A stretch of DNA of 64,000 nucleotides, taken from NCBI RefSeq assembly GCF_018688335.1, contig NZ_CP061316.1:1488001-1552000 (forward strand), read 5' to 3'. Source of the DNA: Polynucleobacter sp. AP-Jannik-300A-C4. Its GTDB lineage: Bacteria; Pseudomonadota; Gammaproteobacteria; Burkholderiales; Burkholderiaceae. This document shows positions 54,986 through 64,000 of the stretch, piece by piece (positions within the stretch are counted from its first letter, which is position 1; every line of letters begins with the position of its first letter). The position numbers and the translations under genes were made by a program. The notes under the pieces were generated by a model, which had not been told where the DNA came from, ran no database searches, and worked only from the letters and a program-made list of their open reading frames with translations.

Positions 54986-55095
54986 GATTGAATCACTTAT
55001 TAATGGATAGGGAGTTCAGCGAGGCAAGATTGCGAAAGGCAAAGCTAACTAAAAAATGGATAACTCATTATTACAAAAAAGATAACCCTAACCCA

Positions 55096-55120
55096 ACAAA
55101 AAACCACCCGAAGGTGGTTT
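55096..55120 (-). terminator. Terminator of the penicillin-V-acylase-like gene
   Basis: AAACCACC (55101-55108), CGAA, GGTGGTTT (55113-55120), preceded by A-rich bases that form a minus-strand U-tract. It is 11 bases after the stop at 55132. Confidence 0.85.
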
Positions 55121-55131
55121 AGTGGAGAGGT

Positions 55132-56253
55132 TTATTTTAAGAACTCTGCTGTCAGGTCATTTTGAGGGTATGGTAATTTATCAACTAGCCAAGTCTTCGT
55201 CTTCCCAGACTTAAATACTTCATTCAGATTAATCTCAATAAAGTTCGTACGATTTGCATAGTTTGCAATTTTCATACGATTATTCTTTAAGTCTTTGATA
55301 TTGACCCACTGAGTGTAATCAGAAGTAACCTGCTTGCCATCCATTGACCGAGCAACACCAATAGGAATATCGACGTTATTTAAGACATGATCTGCAGCTT
55401 GCATCGCATCAGTGCTGTTACTTGGCTGATACATAAACTGCTTTAAATACGTTGCCCTCACAAAGCGAGATGGTGGAGTGTAATCTGCTGGTAAACCTAA
55501 TAAGCCGCCGCCCTGTCCTAGTTCAGTTACATTGGTGCTGCCCACAGTTGCAGATGCTGTTCCAGTTGAGGTGAGCGATAGATAGTTACGCACATTGTTC
55601 AGGTGCCAGTCATAGGTTGGTGCATTGGTAAGCACTCCAGCAACATTATTGTGGATCATCATTTGACCCTTCACAAATTCAACAACAATACTGTCACCGC
55701 CACGGTCCGTTAACACCAAGTGCAGCCATGGTGGAGTTGGCAAGCCTTTGACTTCACTTGGGTCAAACCACACTTTGTATTTAGGAAGTTCATTCCGCAG
55801 CTCTTTAACAGAACCGAACATTCCTAAAATAAAGCCTCCTAGATTCAAGATAGAAACATAATTCTTATCTTGCGGAGTAACGGTTTGATATTCAGTAAAG
55901 CCAGGTAAAAAATTTCCGCTAATGGCAAGACCTGCTTCATTTTGACCCTCAAGATATGCAGGAGGGCCTGCCAAAACTCCAGGGGCAATTGCGACAAATG
56001 CATATTTACTAGATAAGTTTGTTGCAGGCAACTTTAATGATGATGGTGCACTTAGATTGATGGTGGTGCCTTTTGGATTCGCCGTGAGCTGCCACTTCAT
56101 ATCAAAAGCCCACTCCATCGTCCTGCCCGCTACTACAGAGCCATCTTTTGCAACGATATTGACAGCAGTACATGCATGACTCGCGAATGGGGCAAATGCC
56201 AAAGTAGCGGAAACTGAAGCAGCTACTATTTTTTTAATCATTGTTTTTCTCAC
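55132..56253 (-). CDS. Linear amide C-N hydrolase (penicillin V acylase/choloylglycine hydrolase family)
   Basis: Exported Ntn hydrolase, 373 aa. Signal peptide ends at SHA and the next residue is the catalytic Cys C28, exposed by cleavage; GRTMEW (catalytic Arg) and NAPTYDWHLNN (Asn) follow as in the family. Start: GTG at 56253 has AAGGAG with 5-base spacing. Gram-negative members often cleave long acyl homoserine lactones or penicillin V. Separate transcription unit. Confidence 0.9.
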   Translation of the reverse strand: MRKTMIKKIVAASVSATLAFAPFASHACTAVNIVAKDGSVVAGRTMEWAFDMKWQLTANPKGTTINLSAPSSLKLPATNLSSKYAFVAIAPGVLAGPPAYLEGQNEAGLAISGNFLPGFTEYQTVTPQDKNYVSILNLGGFILGMFGSVKELRNELPKYKVWFDPSEVKGLPTPPWLHLVLTDRGGDSIVVEFVKGQMMIHNNVAGVLTNAPTYDWHLNNVRNYLSLTSTGTASATVGSTNVTELGQGGGLLGLPADYTPPSRFVRATYLKQFMYQPSNSTDAMQAADHVLNNVDIPIGVARSMDGKQVTSDYTQWVNIKDLKNNRMKIANYANRTNFIEINLNEVFKSGKTKTWLVDKLPYPQNDLTAEFLK

Positions 56254-56423
56254 AAGAACTCCTTAGGGCGTGTCAAATTTAATACTGAAAGCATAGCATT
56301 GATGAGGGGTCAATAACTCTACCTCCAGTGAAGCTTAAATATGAGGCGCAATCAGTAAAGGGTAGATTGCCCTTACCAAAAGTACCCTCATTTAATCAAT
56401 AAGGACTTCCAAGCCTTCAGACC

Positions 56424-57524
56424 CTAAGCAGACATCCAAAAGCGCTTCATCTCCGGAAGATCTTGCATGCCTCGCTCATACCCATACTTGATGGCAGGCT
56501 CCATAATTTCTGGGTCCACAACGCTCATGGTTTTCCTACCTGGCAACATACCAACAACCACCAACTTTGTCTTTGTGCCTCCTGCCTCCAGATCTTTTAC
56601 TTCTTGCAAAATCGTATTAGGCAAGTGATTTAAACGTAGACCTTCTTTTTCTTGTTGAATCGTATCTGCTAAAGCTACAACGAGGGCTCTTCTTGACCCA
56701 GCCACAATATCGCAATGCGTTTCTGTCGGGCCAATACTTCCATCCATACAAACACGATCTTTTACCCAGGTTGGTCCAGTGACTCCAGGTGCTGAGGCGC
56801 TGGCAGCACATGCATCAATCACAGATACACCCGAATCTGGAGCAACAACTAAACGCTCAGCGGTGTAGCAGTCAATAGTAGTGATATACATTTTTTTCGG
56901 GATGGTTTTCATATCCCCTAGGAATACCTTAATGTTTGTTTGAAACTTATCAGATGAAATGGATCTTGCAGCCATCGCAGCATGACCAATTGCCTGGATG
57001 GTATCGGGATTGCCATCTTTTGCATTAAGACCCATCTTCATTACCCGCTCCTGGCTGGGTGAGAATTTTTTGGTTGGCACTAACTTAGCCATGATCTTTG
57101 GATAGTCAGCTAATAAATTAAATTCTGCAGAAAATAGATCTAGACGGCTACCTAATAAAGCACTGCCCAATACTGCACCTGCCGAGGTGCCCACAACGAT
57201 ATCAGCCAAGCGAAGATCAATGCCATTTGCTAGCATGGCATGAAAATAGCCAACCAGAAATGAGCTCATATATTCAGAGCCACCACCCAAAACGATTGCC
57301 CTATCCTTGCCTTTTCCTGGAGGATTTTTATACGGTATGGGATGCGCTAGACCATCATTCCAACTAGAGGTCGTTTTTTGAATTTCTTTAGCCTCCAATG
57401 CCCTCACCTCGGCTATCGTTTTCTTAGAAAGATTTGGAGATTGTGAAAACGCTTGTGTGCTTGCTACAGTAGCAACACCTGCGGCAGAGGATTTTAAGAA
57501 ATTGCGTCTAGAAGGTCGATTCAT
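56424..57524 (-). CDS. Tat-exported patatin-like phospholipase
   Basis: A 366-aa protein. Twin-arginine signal SRRNFLKSSAAGVAT at residues 5-19, then patatin motifs: AIVLGGGSEYMSSF (Gly loop), GTSAG with S114, and D261-G262 in VCMDGSIG. Lipid acyl hydrolase by family. First gene of the exported-hydrolase block in minus-strand order, next to the tRNA fragment. Confidence 0.88.
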   Translation of the reverse strand: MNRPSRRNFLKSSAAGVATVASTQAFSQSPNLSKKTIAEVRALEAKEIQKTTSSWNDGLAHPIPYKNPPGKGKDRAIVLGGGSEYMSSFLVGYFHAMLANGIDLRLADIVVGTSAGAVLGSALLGSRLDLFSAEFNLLADYPKIMAKLVPTKKFSPSQERVMKMGLNAKDGNPDTIQAIGHAAMAARSISSDKFQTNIKVFLGDMKTIPKKMYITTIDCYTAERLVVAPDSGVSVIDACAASASAPGVTGPTWVKDRVCMDGSIGPTETHCDIVAGSRRALVVALADTIQQEKEGLRLNHLPNTILQEVKDLEAGGTKTKLVVVGMLPGRKTMSVVDPEIMEPAIKYGYERGMQDLPEMKRFWMSA

Positions 57525-57641
57525 AGTAGCCTAGTCAATAGTTATCCAAACGACTATCTTTATATCAAAACTTTCTGATACCTAGCAATCCTAAGCTTTG
57601 GAGAACATCCACATCTTGATTCGATACTTTGCAGCATAAAT

Positions 57642-57677
57642 AAAAAAAACGACTTAGGAACTTCTCCCTAAGTCGTT
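57642..57677 (-). terminator. Strong terminator next to the tRNA fragment
   Basis: Stem AACGACTTAGG (57648-57658) pairs with CCTAAGTCGTT (57667-57677) around an 8-base loop. The A-run at 57642-57649 is a minus-strand U-tract. It directly follows the tRNA-like segment, as tRNA genes are normally terminated. Confidence 0.88.
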
Positions 57678-57689
57678 AATTTCAATGAT

Positions 57690-57733
57690 TGGACCGTCAG
57701 GACTTGAACCTGGAACCAAAGGATTTATAAGAG
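57690..57733 (-). pseudogene. tRNA 3'-end fragment
   Basis: The minus strand reads CTTATAAATCC, then TTTGGTTCCAGG, TTCAAGT and CCTGACGGTCCA. The TTCAAGT loop with CCAGG and CCTG arms is a T-arm, followed by an acceptor-like end; the part before it resembles an anticodon arm. No D-arm or A-box lies upstream. It is a partial tRNA, not a working gene, and could be an old integration end (att) site. Which isoacceptor it came from is undecided. Confidence 0.6.
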
Positions 57734-57820
57734 TAGAAGTCCATGATAGATCCATAAAAAAATTGGGCCTGCGGGTGGTCTGTGTCGGTGTTTAAGCAAA
57801 TGTGTAGGCATTTCTGAAAT

Positions 57821-60616
57821 CTAGCCGGTATTCCTTAGCCCAGCGGCAATGCCATTAATCGCAATATGAATTCCCCTTTGCACGCGCTCATCATGCTTGC
57901 CAGCGCGGTAGCGTCGCACTAACTCAACCTGCAAATGGTGAAGTGGGTCAATATAAGGGAATCGATTCCTAATTGATCTTGCTAGGGCTGGATTCTTAGC
58001 TAAACGCACCTTTTCACCAGTAACCAAGTTCAAAGCATTAACCGTTTTATTCCATTCAATCTCAATTGCGCCAAAGATTCTTTTGCGCAACTTTACATCT
58101 AGGACAAGCTCGCTATAGCGAGATGCTAGCGCCAGATCGCTCTTGGCCAAAGCCATATCCATATTCGATAACAAGGTTCTAAAGAAAGGCCACTCCCTGT
58201 ACATCTTTTGCAGAAGACTCAAGGCAGCATTTCTATCAGCAGCTTTGGGTTGATTTAAGAACTCTTGAACAGCGGAACCAAAGCCGTACCAACCCGGCAG
58301 CGTTAAGCGACATTGACCCCAGCTAAAACCCCATGGAATAGCTCTGAGGTCTTCTATCCTTTGAGTAGCTTTACGACTGGCAGGACGGGAACCAATGTTG
58401 AGCTTAGCAATCTCTCGTATCGGCGTTGCATTAAAGAGGTACTCAGAAAAACCTGGAGTCTCATAGACCAAGCCACGATAAGCATTCATGCTAGCTTGCG
58501 ATAATTGAGCTGCAGCATCTAAGAAGGCTTTACTTGCCTGTTTAGTCGGCTTCAATAAAGTAGCTTCTAAGGTGGCAGCTACCAAGGTTTCTAAATTGCG
58601 TCTACCGATCTCAGGATTGGCGTACTTCGATCCAATCACTTCACCTTGCTCTGTTAAACGAATTTGGCCGCGGACTGTCCCTGGAGGCTGTGCCAGAATG
58701 GCTTCATAACTTGGACCACCACCACGACCTACTGTGCCACCTCTACCGTGGAATAGGCGCAATTTGACTCCATGCTTTTGTTCCAGCGGCTCAAACACTT
58801 TCACCAGGGCAAGTTCAGCGCAATACAACTCCCAGTTGCTACTCACAATCCCGCCATCCTTATTGGAATCGGAATATCCCAGCATGATGTCTTGCTCGGC
58901 ACCAGACAGCTTTACCAAATCCAGAATGCCTGGCAAGGCATAAAACTCTTGCATGATGGGAGCGGCATTCCGCAGGTCTTCAATTGTCTCAAATAGTGGA
59001 ACTACGATCAGATCAGCCCAGGATTTTTTGCCCACAGTCTCATGCATCAAGCCCACTTCTTTTTGAAGTAATAAGACTTCTAGTAAATCACTGACAGTTT
59101 CAGTATGGCTAATGATGTAATGGCGAATGGTATCAGCACCAAAGAGCTGACGCATTTTCTTGGCCATCTCAAAAATGGCAATCTCAGAAACCGTAAAATC
59201 AGAATACCCATGACCCAGCACACGCAGTGGCCTTGGGTCTTTTAATAGGGATAGTAGAAGTTCGCGCTTTTGCACTTCAGAAAGACTGGAATAGTTATTT
59301 TCAATGGACGACACCTGTAGGAGCTCAGCCAGCACTGCTTCATGCATATCTGAGCTTTGACGTAAATCTACAGTCGCCAAATGAAAGCCGAACACCTCAA
59401 CAGTGCGAATCAAGCCACGTAGGCGACGATCGGACAGGGCTTTGGCCCCTTGAGAGACTAGTGAAGCTTCAATAGTTTTAAGGTCCGAAAGAAATTCTTG
59501 TGCATTAGCGTAAGGATTTTGAGGTGCCACAGCATGACGGGCTGCATCAGTACCAGTTAATACTTTTAAGGTAGCAGCTAGCCTAGAGTACATGCCTGTA
59601 AGAGCCCTGCGATAGGGCTCATCCTGGCGATGCTCATTGGTGTCTGGAGATGCAGCAGCGAGCTCTTGCATCTTTTTAGGAAACTTCAAGAGCAATGCAG
59701 AGACTGATAGCTCCCTACCCAAATGATGCGCTTCAGTTAAGTAATGTCGCAACACCATTTCAGCCTGTCTTGAAACTGCGTACTCAAGTGTCTTGGCACT
59801 CACATTGGGGTTACCATCTCGGTCGCCACCAATCCATTGACCCATCTTCAAAAAGCTGGCGACTGCATTACCTGCTAGAGAGTCTTCTAATTGAGCATAG
59901 ATCTTTGGAATCTCTCTTAAAAAGGTTGTCTCGTAATACGTGAGCGCATTTTCAATTTCATCAGCAACAGTCAGTTTAGTAAAGCGCAATAAGCGGGTAT
60001 GCCAAAGCTGTAGCACCCGAGCATGGATTTGCTCCTCATTAGCCTTGAGCTCTTTATTGAGCAAAGCGTCTTTTTGTGGATTATTCGCCTTAGATGATTC
60101 TTTGATCTGATCCCGCGCAGTTAACAAATTAGCAATGTCGCGCTCCGCCTCCAAAATACTCGTTCTCTGCACTTCGGTTGGGTGAGCCGTTAACACTGGG
60201 GAGATTAAGCTTTGCTCTAATGTTTTAGAAATCATCTTACTAGTCACGCCAGCAGCATGAAGCTTTTTCATGGCTACTGGAATGCTGCCATCTTGATAAC
60301 TACCCATGCGCTCATAAGCTACGCGGCGGCGAATATGGTGACGATCTTCGGCCAAATTGGCCAAATGACTGAAGTAAGTAAAGGCTCTGAGGACCTTCAT
60401 TGCGCTGTCACTGCTCAATCCTTTGAGCAACTTCGTTAATTCTTGATTTGCCTTTTGATTGGCATCTCGATGAAAGGAAACGGATAGCTTTCTGATTTGT
60501 TCCACTAAGCCATAAACGGCATCGCCATCTTGCTCACGAACAACATCACCAAGAATCTTGCCTAGCAGGCGAATATCCTCGGTTAAAGGTATTTCAGAAT
60601 TTCCCTTGATTGCCAT
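57821..60616 (-). CDS. ppc: Phosphoenolpyruvate carboxylase
   Basis: 931-aa anaplerotic enzyme that fixes bicarbonate on PEP to give oxaloacetate. Motifs: catalytic H145 in [48 protein letters not shown] and C-terminal RNTG, all as in bacterial PEPC. It starts 87 bases after rpe, so may share its transcript. Confidence 0.97.
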   Translation of the reverse strand: MAIKGNSEIPLTEDIRLLGKILGDVVREQDGDAVYGLVEQIRKLSVSFHRDANQKANQELTKLLKGLSSDSAMKVLRAFTYFSHLANLAEDRHHIRRRVAYERMGSYQDGSIPVAMKKLHAAGVTSKMISKTLEQSLISPVLTAHPTEVQRTSILEAERDIANLLTARDQIKESSKANNPQKDALLNKELKANEEQIHARVLQLWHTRLLRFTKLTVADEIENALTYYETTFLREIPKIYAQLEDSLAGNAVASFLKMGQWIGGDRDGNPNVSAKTLEYAVSRQAEMVLRHYLTEAHHLGRELSVSALLLKFPKKMQELAAASPDTNEHRQDEPYRRALTGMYSRLAATLKVLTGTDAARHAVAPQNPYANAQEFLSDLKTIEASLVSQGAKALSDRRLRGLIRTVEVFGFHLATVDLRQSSDMHEAVLAELLQVSSIENNYSSLSEVQKRELLLSLLKDPRPLRVLGHGYSDFTVSEIAIFEMAKKMRQLFGADTIRHYIISHTETVSDLLEVLLLQKEVGLMHETVGKKSWADLIVVPLFETIEDLRNAAPIMQEFYALPGILDLVKLSGAEQDIMLGYSDSNKDGGIVSSNWELYCAELALVKVFEPLEQKHGVKLRLFHGRGGTVGRGGGPSYEAILAQPPGTVRGQIRLTEQGEVIGSKYANPEIGRRNLETLVAATLEATLLKPTKQASKAFLDAAAQLSQASMNAYRGLVYETPGFSEYLFNATPIREIAKLNIGSRPASRKATQRIEDLRAIPWGFSWGQCRLTLPGWYGFGSAVQEFLNQPKAADRNAALSLLQKMYREWPFFRTLLSNMDMALAKSDLALASRYSELVLDVKLRKRIFGAIEIEWNKTVNALNLVTGEKVRLAKNPALARSIRNRFPYIDPLHHLQVELVRRYRAGKHDERVQRGIHIAINGIAAGLRNTG

Positions 60617-60703
60617 TTAGTTTTTTTGGAATAATGATCTAGCGTACCACCGGGATCGGGCTTTAACTAGCCGATATCAATAATTACAGGGGGCACGATG
60701 ACT

Positions 60704-61399
60704 TTATAAGGATGTAAGGGCAGAACGCATCGATGCAATAACCTCTTGATAGTTAGGCTTTGAATAAATTGCAGAGCCTGCCACAAAAGTATCCGCTCCA
60801 GCTAGCGCAATCTGTGCAATATTACTTACGTTTACACCACCATCTACCTCAAGCCGAATTTTTTTGCCGCCATTGGCTTCATGAGCATTCAAAATCTTTC
60901 TAACTGATCTCAACTTATCTAGGGTTGATGGAATAAATGATTGGCCCCCAAAGCCAGGATTAACAGACATTAACAAAATCAAATCAACTTTATCAAGAAT
61001 GTAATCCAAGCAACTTAAAGGAGTTGCGGGATTTAAGGTGATACCAGCCTGACAACCACTATCCCTGATGAGACCTAAGGTGCGATCAATATGGGCGCTA
61101 GCCTCAGGATGAAAGCTAATTAAATTTGCACCCGCTTTAGCAAAGTCTGGAATGATGCGATCAACGGGCTGAACCATGAGATGAACATCTATACATGCTG
61201 GCTGGCCATCTTTGACAGCATAAGATCGTATCGCTTCGCATACCAAAGGTCCAATGGTCAAGTTTGGTACGTAATGATTATCCATTACATCAAAATGAAT
61301 CCAGTCCGCACCAGCAGCCAACACGCTACTGACCTCTTCTTCCAGTCGCGCAAAGTCTGCCGATAAAATTGATGGGGCAATGATGTATTGATTATTCAT
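60704..61399 (-). CDS. rpe: Ribulose-phosphate 3-epimerase
   Basis: TIM-barrel epimerase of 231 aa: [41 protein letters not shown] and [12 protein letters not shown] motifs. Interconverts ribulose-5-P and xylulose-5-P in the pentose phosphate and Calvin cycles. Gap to gap gene is 27 bases. Confidence 0.96.
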   Translation of the reverse strand: MNNQYIIAPSILSADFARLEEEVSSVLAAGADWIHFDVMDNHYVPNLTIGPLVCEAIRSYAVKDGQPACIDVHLMVQPVDRIIPDFAKAGANLISFHPEASAHIDRTLGLIRDSGCQAGITLNPATPLSCLDYILDKVDLILLMSVNPGFGGQSFIPSTLDKLRSVRKILNAHEANGGKKIRLEVDGGVNVSNIAQIALAGADTFVAGSAIYSKPNYQEVIASMRSALTSL

Positions 61400-61426
61400 A
61401 TAATTTCCGAGATATTCACTAATCCA

Positions 61427-62437
61427 CTAAACAGCCATCAGAGCCTGTGTGGCACGAAGCATTTGACAGCTATAACCCCATTCATTGTCATACCAAGAAA
61501 GCACTTTTACCAACTTGCCATCCTTAGAGACACGAGTTTGAGTGCTATCAAAAATACTGGGCAAAGGATTATGGTTAAAGTCTACAGAAACCAGCGGTAA
61601 AGTGTTGTAAGCCAATACCCCCTTTAGAGCTCCCTCGCTGGCTTTTTTTAGGATTTCATTTACCTCATCTACGCTAGTTTTGCGGGATGGCACAAAAGTT
61701 AAATCAACCACTGAGACATTAATAACGGGGACTCGCATTGCGAAGCCATCGAACTTGCCCTGTAACTCTGGTAGTACCAAACCTACAGCTTTGGCAGCAC
61801 CCGTTTTGGTGGGAATCATACTCATCGTTGCAGATCGTGCTCGGCGCATATCCTTGTGATATACATCGGTTAATACTTGGTCATTGGTATAAGCATGGAT
61901 GGTAGTCATGAGGCCAGATTCAATGCCAATGCTATCTAACAGGGGCTTAACAATTGGAGCTAGGCAATTAGTTGTGCAACTAGCATTAGAGACAACTATA
62001 TCGGTAGGCTTTAATGATTGATGGTTGACGCCGTAAACAATTGTGGCATCTACATCATTTTCTCCCGGGGCGGAAATCAATACTTTTTTTGCGCCTTGCT
62101 GGATATGCACCATAGCCTTTTCTTTTGAAGTGAAGACGCCAGAACACTCAAGAACCACATCCACATCGTAATCCCCCCATGCTGTTTCTTGGGGGTTACG
62201 GGTTGAAAACATTTTTATTCGATCACCATTGATGACCATATTGTCGCCATCAACTGTAACTGTTCCAGGAAAACGACTATGTGCAGAATCGTACTGCGTA
62301 AGATGGGCATTCATCTCAATTCCACCTAATCCATTAATAGCCACAACCTTAATATCATCGAATTTTTCTTCGTAGATGGCACGCAACATCATGCGTCCAA
62401 TACGGCCATAACCATTAATTGCGACTTTGATAGTCAT
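61427..62437 (-). CDS. gap: Glyceraldehyde-3-phosphate dehydrogenase
   Basis: 336 aa. NAD(P)-binding GYGRIGR at residues 9-15, catalytic C154 in [24 protein letters not shown] at the C-terminus. Standard type I GAPDH. Follows cbbY by 46 bases. Confidence 0.97.
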   Translation of the reverse strand: MTIKVAINGYGRIGRMMLRAIYEEKFDDIKVVAINGLGGIEMNAHLTQYDSAHSRFPGTVTVDGDNMVINGDRIKMFSTRNPQETAWGDYDVDVVLECSGVFTSKEKAMVHIQQGAKKVLISAPGENDVDATIVYGVNHQSLKPTDIVVSNASCTTNCLAPIVKPLLDSIGIESGLMTTIHAYTNDQVLTDVYHKDMRRARSATMSMIPTKTGAAKAVGLVLPELQGKFDGFAMRVPVINVSVVDLTFVPSRKTSVDEVNEILKKASEGALKGVLAYNTLPLVSVDFNHNPLPSIFDSTQTRVSKDGKLVKVLSWYDNEWGYSCQMLRATQALMAV

Positions 62438-62483
62438 AAAACTCCTTGAATGATAAAAAGGTTTTTAATTGAATTGGGAATTT

Positions 62484-63188
62484 CTAAAAAATTGGATGTA
62501 ATTCAGAAAATTCATTTGCGATAAGTTTTGCACCAGAAAACTGAGCATCGAAAAAAAATTGGCTCCTCATGGCTAAAACCTCCAATCCAGCCTGTCTCGC
62601 AGACAAAAGTCCATTGTCAGAATCTTCAATAGCCAAGCAAATATTGGGTTCTACGCCCATCTTTTCTATTGCAAGGAGGTAGGCTTCTGGATCTGGCTTT
62701 TTCTTGACGACATCCTCACCACAGATCACCACTAAGGGGATTTGTTGAATTTCATTTTTTAATACAGAACGCCATAAGCTATTCCAATTTGAATAACTTG
62801 TAGTGGTAACAACACCCCATGACTTACCGTGTTCTGAAATCTGATTGATAAAGTTGATTAAGCCCGGTCGGGCCACGACTTTACCAGCCTGCATCAGTTC
62901 ACCATAGATTTGATTTTTGGTCAAATGCACACTTTTAAGGAGTTCATCACTAGGAAATTGATCATTGCCAGGATTGATCCCTTGAACTGATCGATAGCTT
63001 TTCAAACGCTCAAAACCGCCTGTAATTTTCAATAGCTCTCGATAAACCTGGGCATCCCATCGCCACGGAATTGCATGCTTCTCAAATGCAGCATTAAAAG
63101 CTGGCAAATGTCCTAAACCCTCAGTTTCAGCGATAGTTCCATCCACATCAAACAAGAACAGATCATAAGGTCTTAAGTCAAATTTCAT
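62484..63188 (-). CDS. cbbY: HAD family phosphatase, CbbY-like
   Basis: 234 aa. Catalytic D14-V-D16 (FDVDGTIAETEG), LLKITGGFERL (the CbbY cap signature), KKKPDPEAYLLA and EDSDNG. CbbY dephosphorylates xylulose-1,5-bisphosphate, an inhibitor of RuBisCO. A plain phosphoglycolate phosphatase is the main alternative. Lies between fba and gap. Confidence 0.86.
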   Translation of the reverse strand: MKFDLRPYDLFLFDVDGTIAETEGLGHLPAFNAAFEKHAIPWRWDAQVYRELLKITGGFERLKSYRSVQGINPGNDQFPSDELLKSVHLTKNQIYGELMQAGKVVARPGLINFINQISEHGKSWGVVTTTSYSNWNSLWRSVLKNEIQQIPLVVICGEDVVKKKPDPEAYLLAIEKMGVEPNICLAIEDSDNGLLSARQAGLEVLAMRSQFFFDAQFSGAKLIANEFSELHPIF

Positions 63189-63217
63189 CTATCGACACCA
63201 GCATTTAAATGGCTAAC

Positions 63218-64000
63218 TTATTTCACAACCGCAGCAAGCTCGCCTTTGGCGTATTGAATAGCCATATTGTCCAATGAGATCGTTTTGATTTTGGAAGCCT
63301 GGCCTGCACTACCAAATGCAATAAATCGATCACGGCAAATTCCTTTAGCTGCCGCAGTAGCTACTTTAAAGAAGGCTCTTGGATCAAATTCTTCTGGTTT
63401 TTCTGCCATTAATTTACGCATTGCGCCTGTCATTGCTAGGCGAATATCAGTATCAATATTGACTTTGCGAACACCATTTTTGATGCCTTGAACAATTTCT
63501 TCCACGGGCACACCATAGGTCTCTTTAATAGCGCCGCCATATTGACGAATAGTTGCTAACCATTCTTGTGGAACACTTGATGAGCCATGCATCACAAGAT
63601 GCGTATTCGGAATCCGTTGATGAATGGCCTTGATGCGATCAATTGCCAATATATCGCCTGTAGGTGGGCGACTAAATTTATAGGCGCCGTGACTAGTGCC
63701 AATAGCAATTGCCAAAGCGTCCACTTGGGTTTCTTTAACAAATTGAGCAGCCTCATCGGGATCTGTCAGTAATTGAGAATGATCTAAAACACCCTCTGCA
63801 CCAACCCCATCCTCTTCGCCAGCGGTACCAGTCTCTAAGGATCCCAAACATCCAAGCTCTCCTTCAACTGACACGCCAACTGCATGGGCCATTTCAACAA
63901 CACGACGTGTTACCCCTACGTTGTAATCATAAGTCGCTGGAGTTTTAGCATCAGCCACTAAAGAGCCATCCATCATTACACTAGAAAAACCACTACGAAT
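63218..64000 (-). CDS. fba: Class II fructose-bisphosphate aldolase (5' truncated)
   Basis: Carboxy-terminal about 260 residues. The frame stays open to the right edge and reads [14 protein letters not shown] at its start, so the gene continues beyond 64000. [39 protein letters not shown] and AFGSAGQA are class II aldolase motifs. First gene (in minus-strand order) of the aldolase-cbbY-gap-rpe run. Confidence 0.95.
   Translation of the reverse strand: MRSGFSSVMMDGSLVADAKTPATYDYNVGVTRRVVEMAHAVGVSVEGELGCLGSLETGTAGEEDGVGAEGVLDHSQLLTDPDEAAQFVKETQVDALAIAIGTSHGAYKFSRPPTGDILAIDRIKAIHQRIPNTHLVMHGSSSVPQEWLATIRQYGGAIKETYGVPVEEIVQGIKNGVRKVNIDTDIRLAMTGAMRKLMAEKPEEFDPRAFFKVATAAAKGICRDRFIAFGSAGQASKIKTISLDNMAIQYAKGELAAVVK

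Noticed and set aside
57690..57733. Functional tRNA gene
   Set aside because: Only the 3' part is present; no D-arm, A-box or matching 5' acceptor strand.
58734..58996. Plus-strand ORFs in ppc
   Set aside because: Overlap PEP carboxylase with complete active-site motifs; shadow frames.
1..64000. CRISPR array, insertion sequence or phage genes
   Set aside because: No spaced direct repeats, transposase or phage structural gene is visible in the window.

Overview
The window looks like a compact betaproteobacterial genome of moderate GC. Gene content and protein style (TAXI-type TRAP transporters, a complete cbb3 oxidase locus, a full nine-gene ccm operon, DUF2237/DUF2256/DUF2805 genes, many abutting or overlapping genes) point to Burkholderiales, most likely Polynucleobacter or a close freshwater relative. 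This assignment is inference from proteins, because the window holds no rRNA or intact tRNA.

Layout. 1-5.1 kb: a TAXI TRAP receptor (cut by the left edge) and its fused permease, then a mandelate-racemase-like enolase-superfamily enzyme and a 3-hydroxyacyl-CoA dehydrogenase family protein. 5.2-9.3 kb: an M23 peptidase, a universal stress protein, a DUF2177 membrane protein and a SulP anion transporter. 9.3-18.9 kb: the microaerobic respiration locus, with TauE/SafE-like protein, FNR, FixH-like CcoH, CcoG, CcoP, CcoQ, CcoO, CcoN, CcoS and CcoI. A class II FNR promoter can be read directly in front of ccoN. 18.9-23.1 kb: an MFS carrier, a 2-oxoglutarate dioxygenase, an orphan membrane-anchored TAXI receptor and an SDR. 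23.1-29.9 kb: ccmABCDEFGHI, translationally coupled throughout, which supplies the c-type cytochromes (CcoO, CcoP) of the cbb3 oxidase.

30-39.7 kb: a small exported protein, a quinone reductase and a DUF2452 protein lead into a photobiology/stress neighbourhood. It holds an iron-sulfur (6-4)-type photolyase, DUF3833 lipoprotein, chalcone-isomerase-like protein, DCC protein, DUF2805, SDR, SixA-like phosphatase, DUF2237, a DASH cryptochrome and a DUF2256 protein, followed by a histone-deacetylase-like protein. 39.7-44.3 kb: a SYLF lipoprotein, an outer-membrane transporter, then a minus-strand operon (DUF1488-like, eRF1-like translational machinery protein, two K+ channel proteins) behind a perfect FNR box, and an orphan FolB-like protein.

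44.3-57.8 kb is the accessory-looking part. It has a glycosyltransferase broken by two in-frame stops, then a run of exported hydrolases and beta-barrels: three amidohydrolases (one with a destroyed metal site), a secretory-lipase-like hydrolase, a penicillin-V-acylase-like Ntn hydrolase, a Tat-exported patatin, two barrels, a nitroreductase and a double cupin. It ends at a tRNA 3'-end fragment with its own terminator. 57.8-64 kb returns to carbon metabolism on the minus strand: fba (cut by the right edge), cbbY, gap, rpe and ppc. CbbY beside FBA, GAPDH and RPE suggests the tail of a Calvin-cycle operon whose other genes would lie past the right edge.

The best candidates for something undescribed are the FNR-boxed K+ channel/translation operon, the exported amide/ester hydrolase cluster with its degenerate amidohydrolase, and the photolyase/cryptochrome neighbourhood of uncharacterised families.
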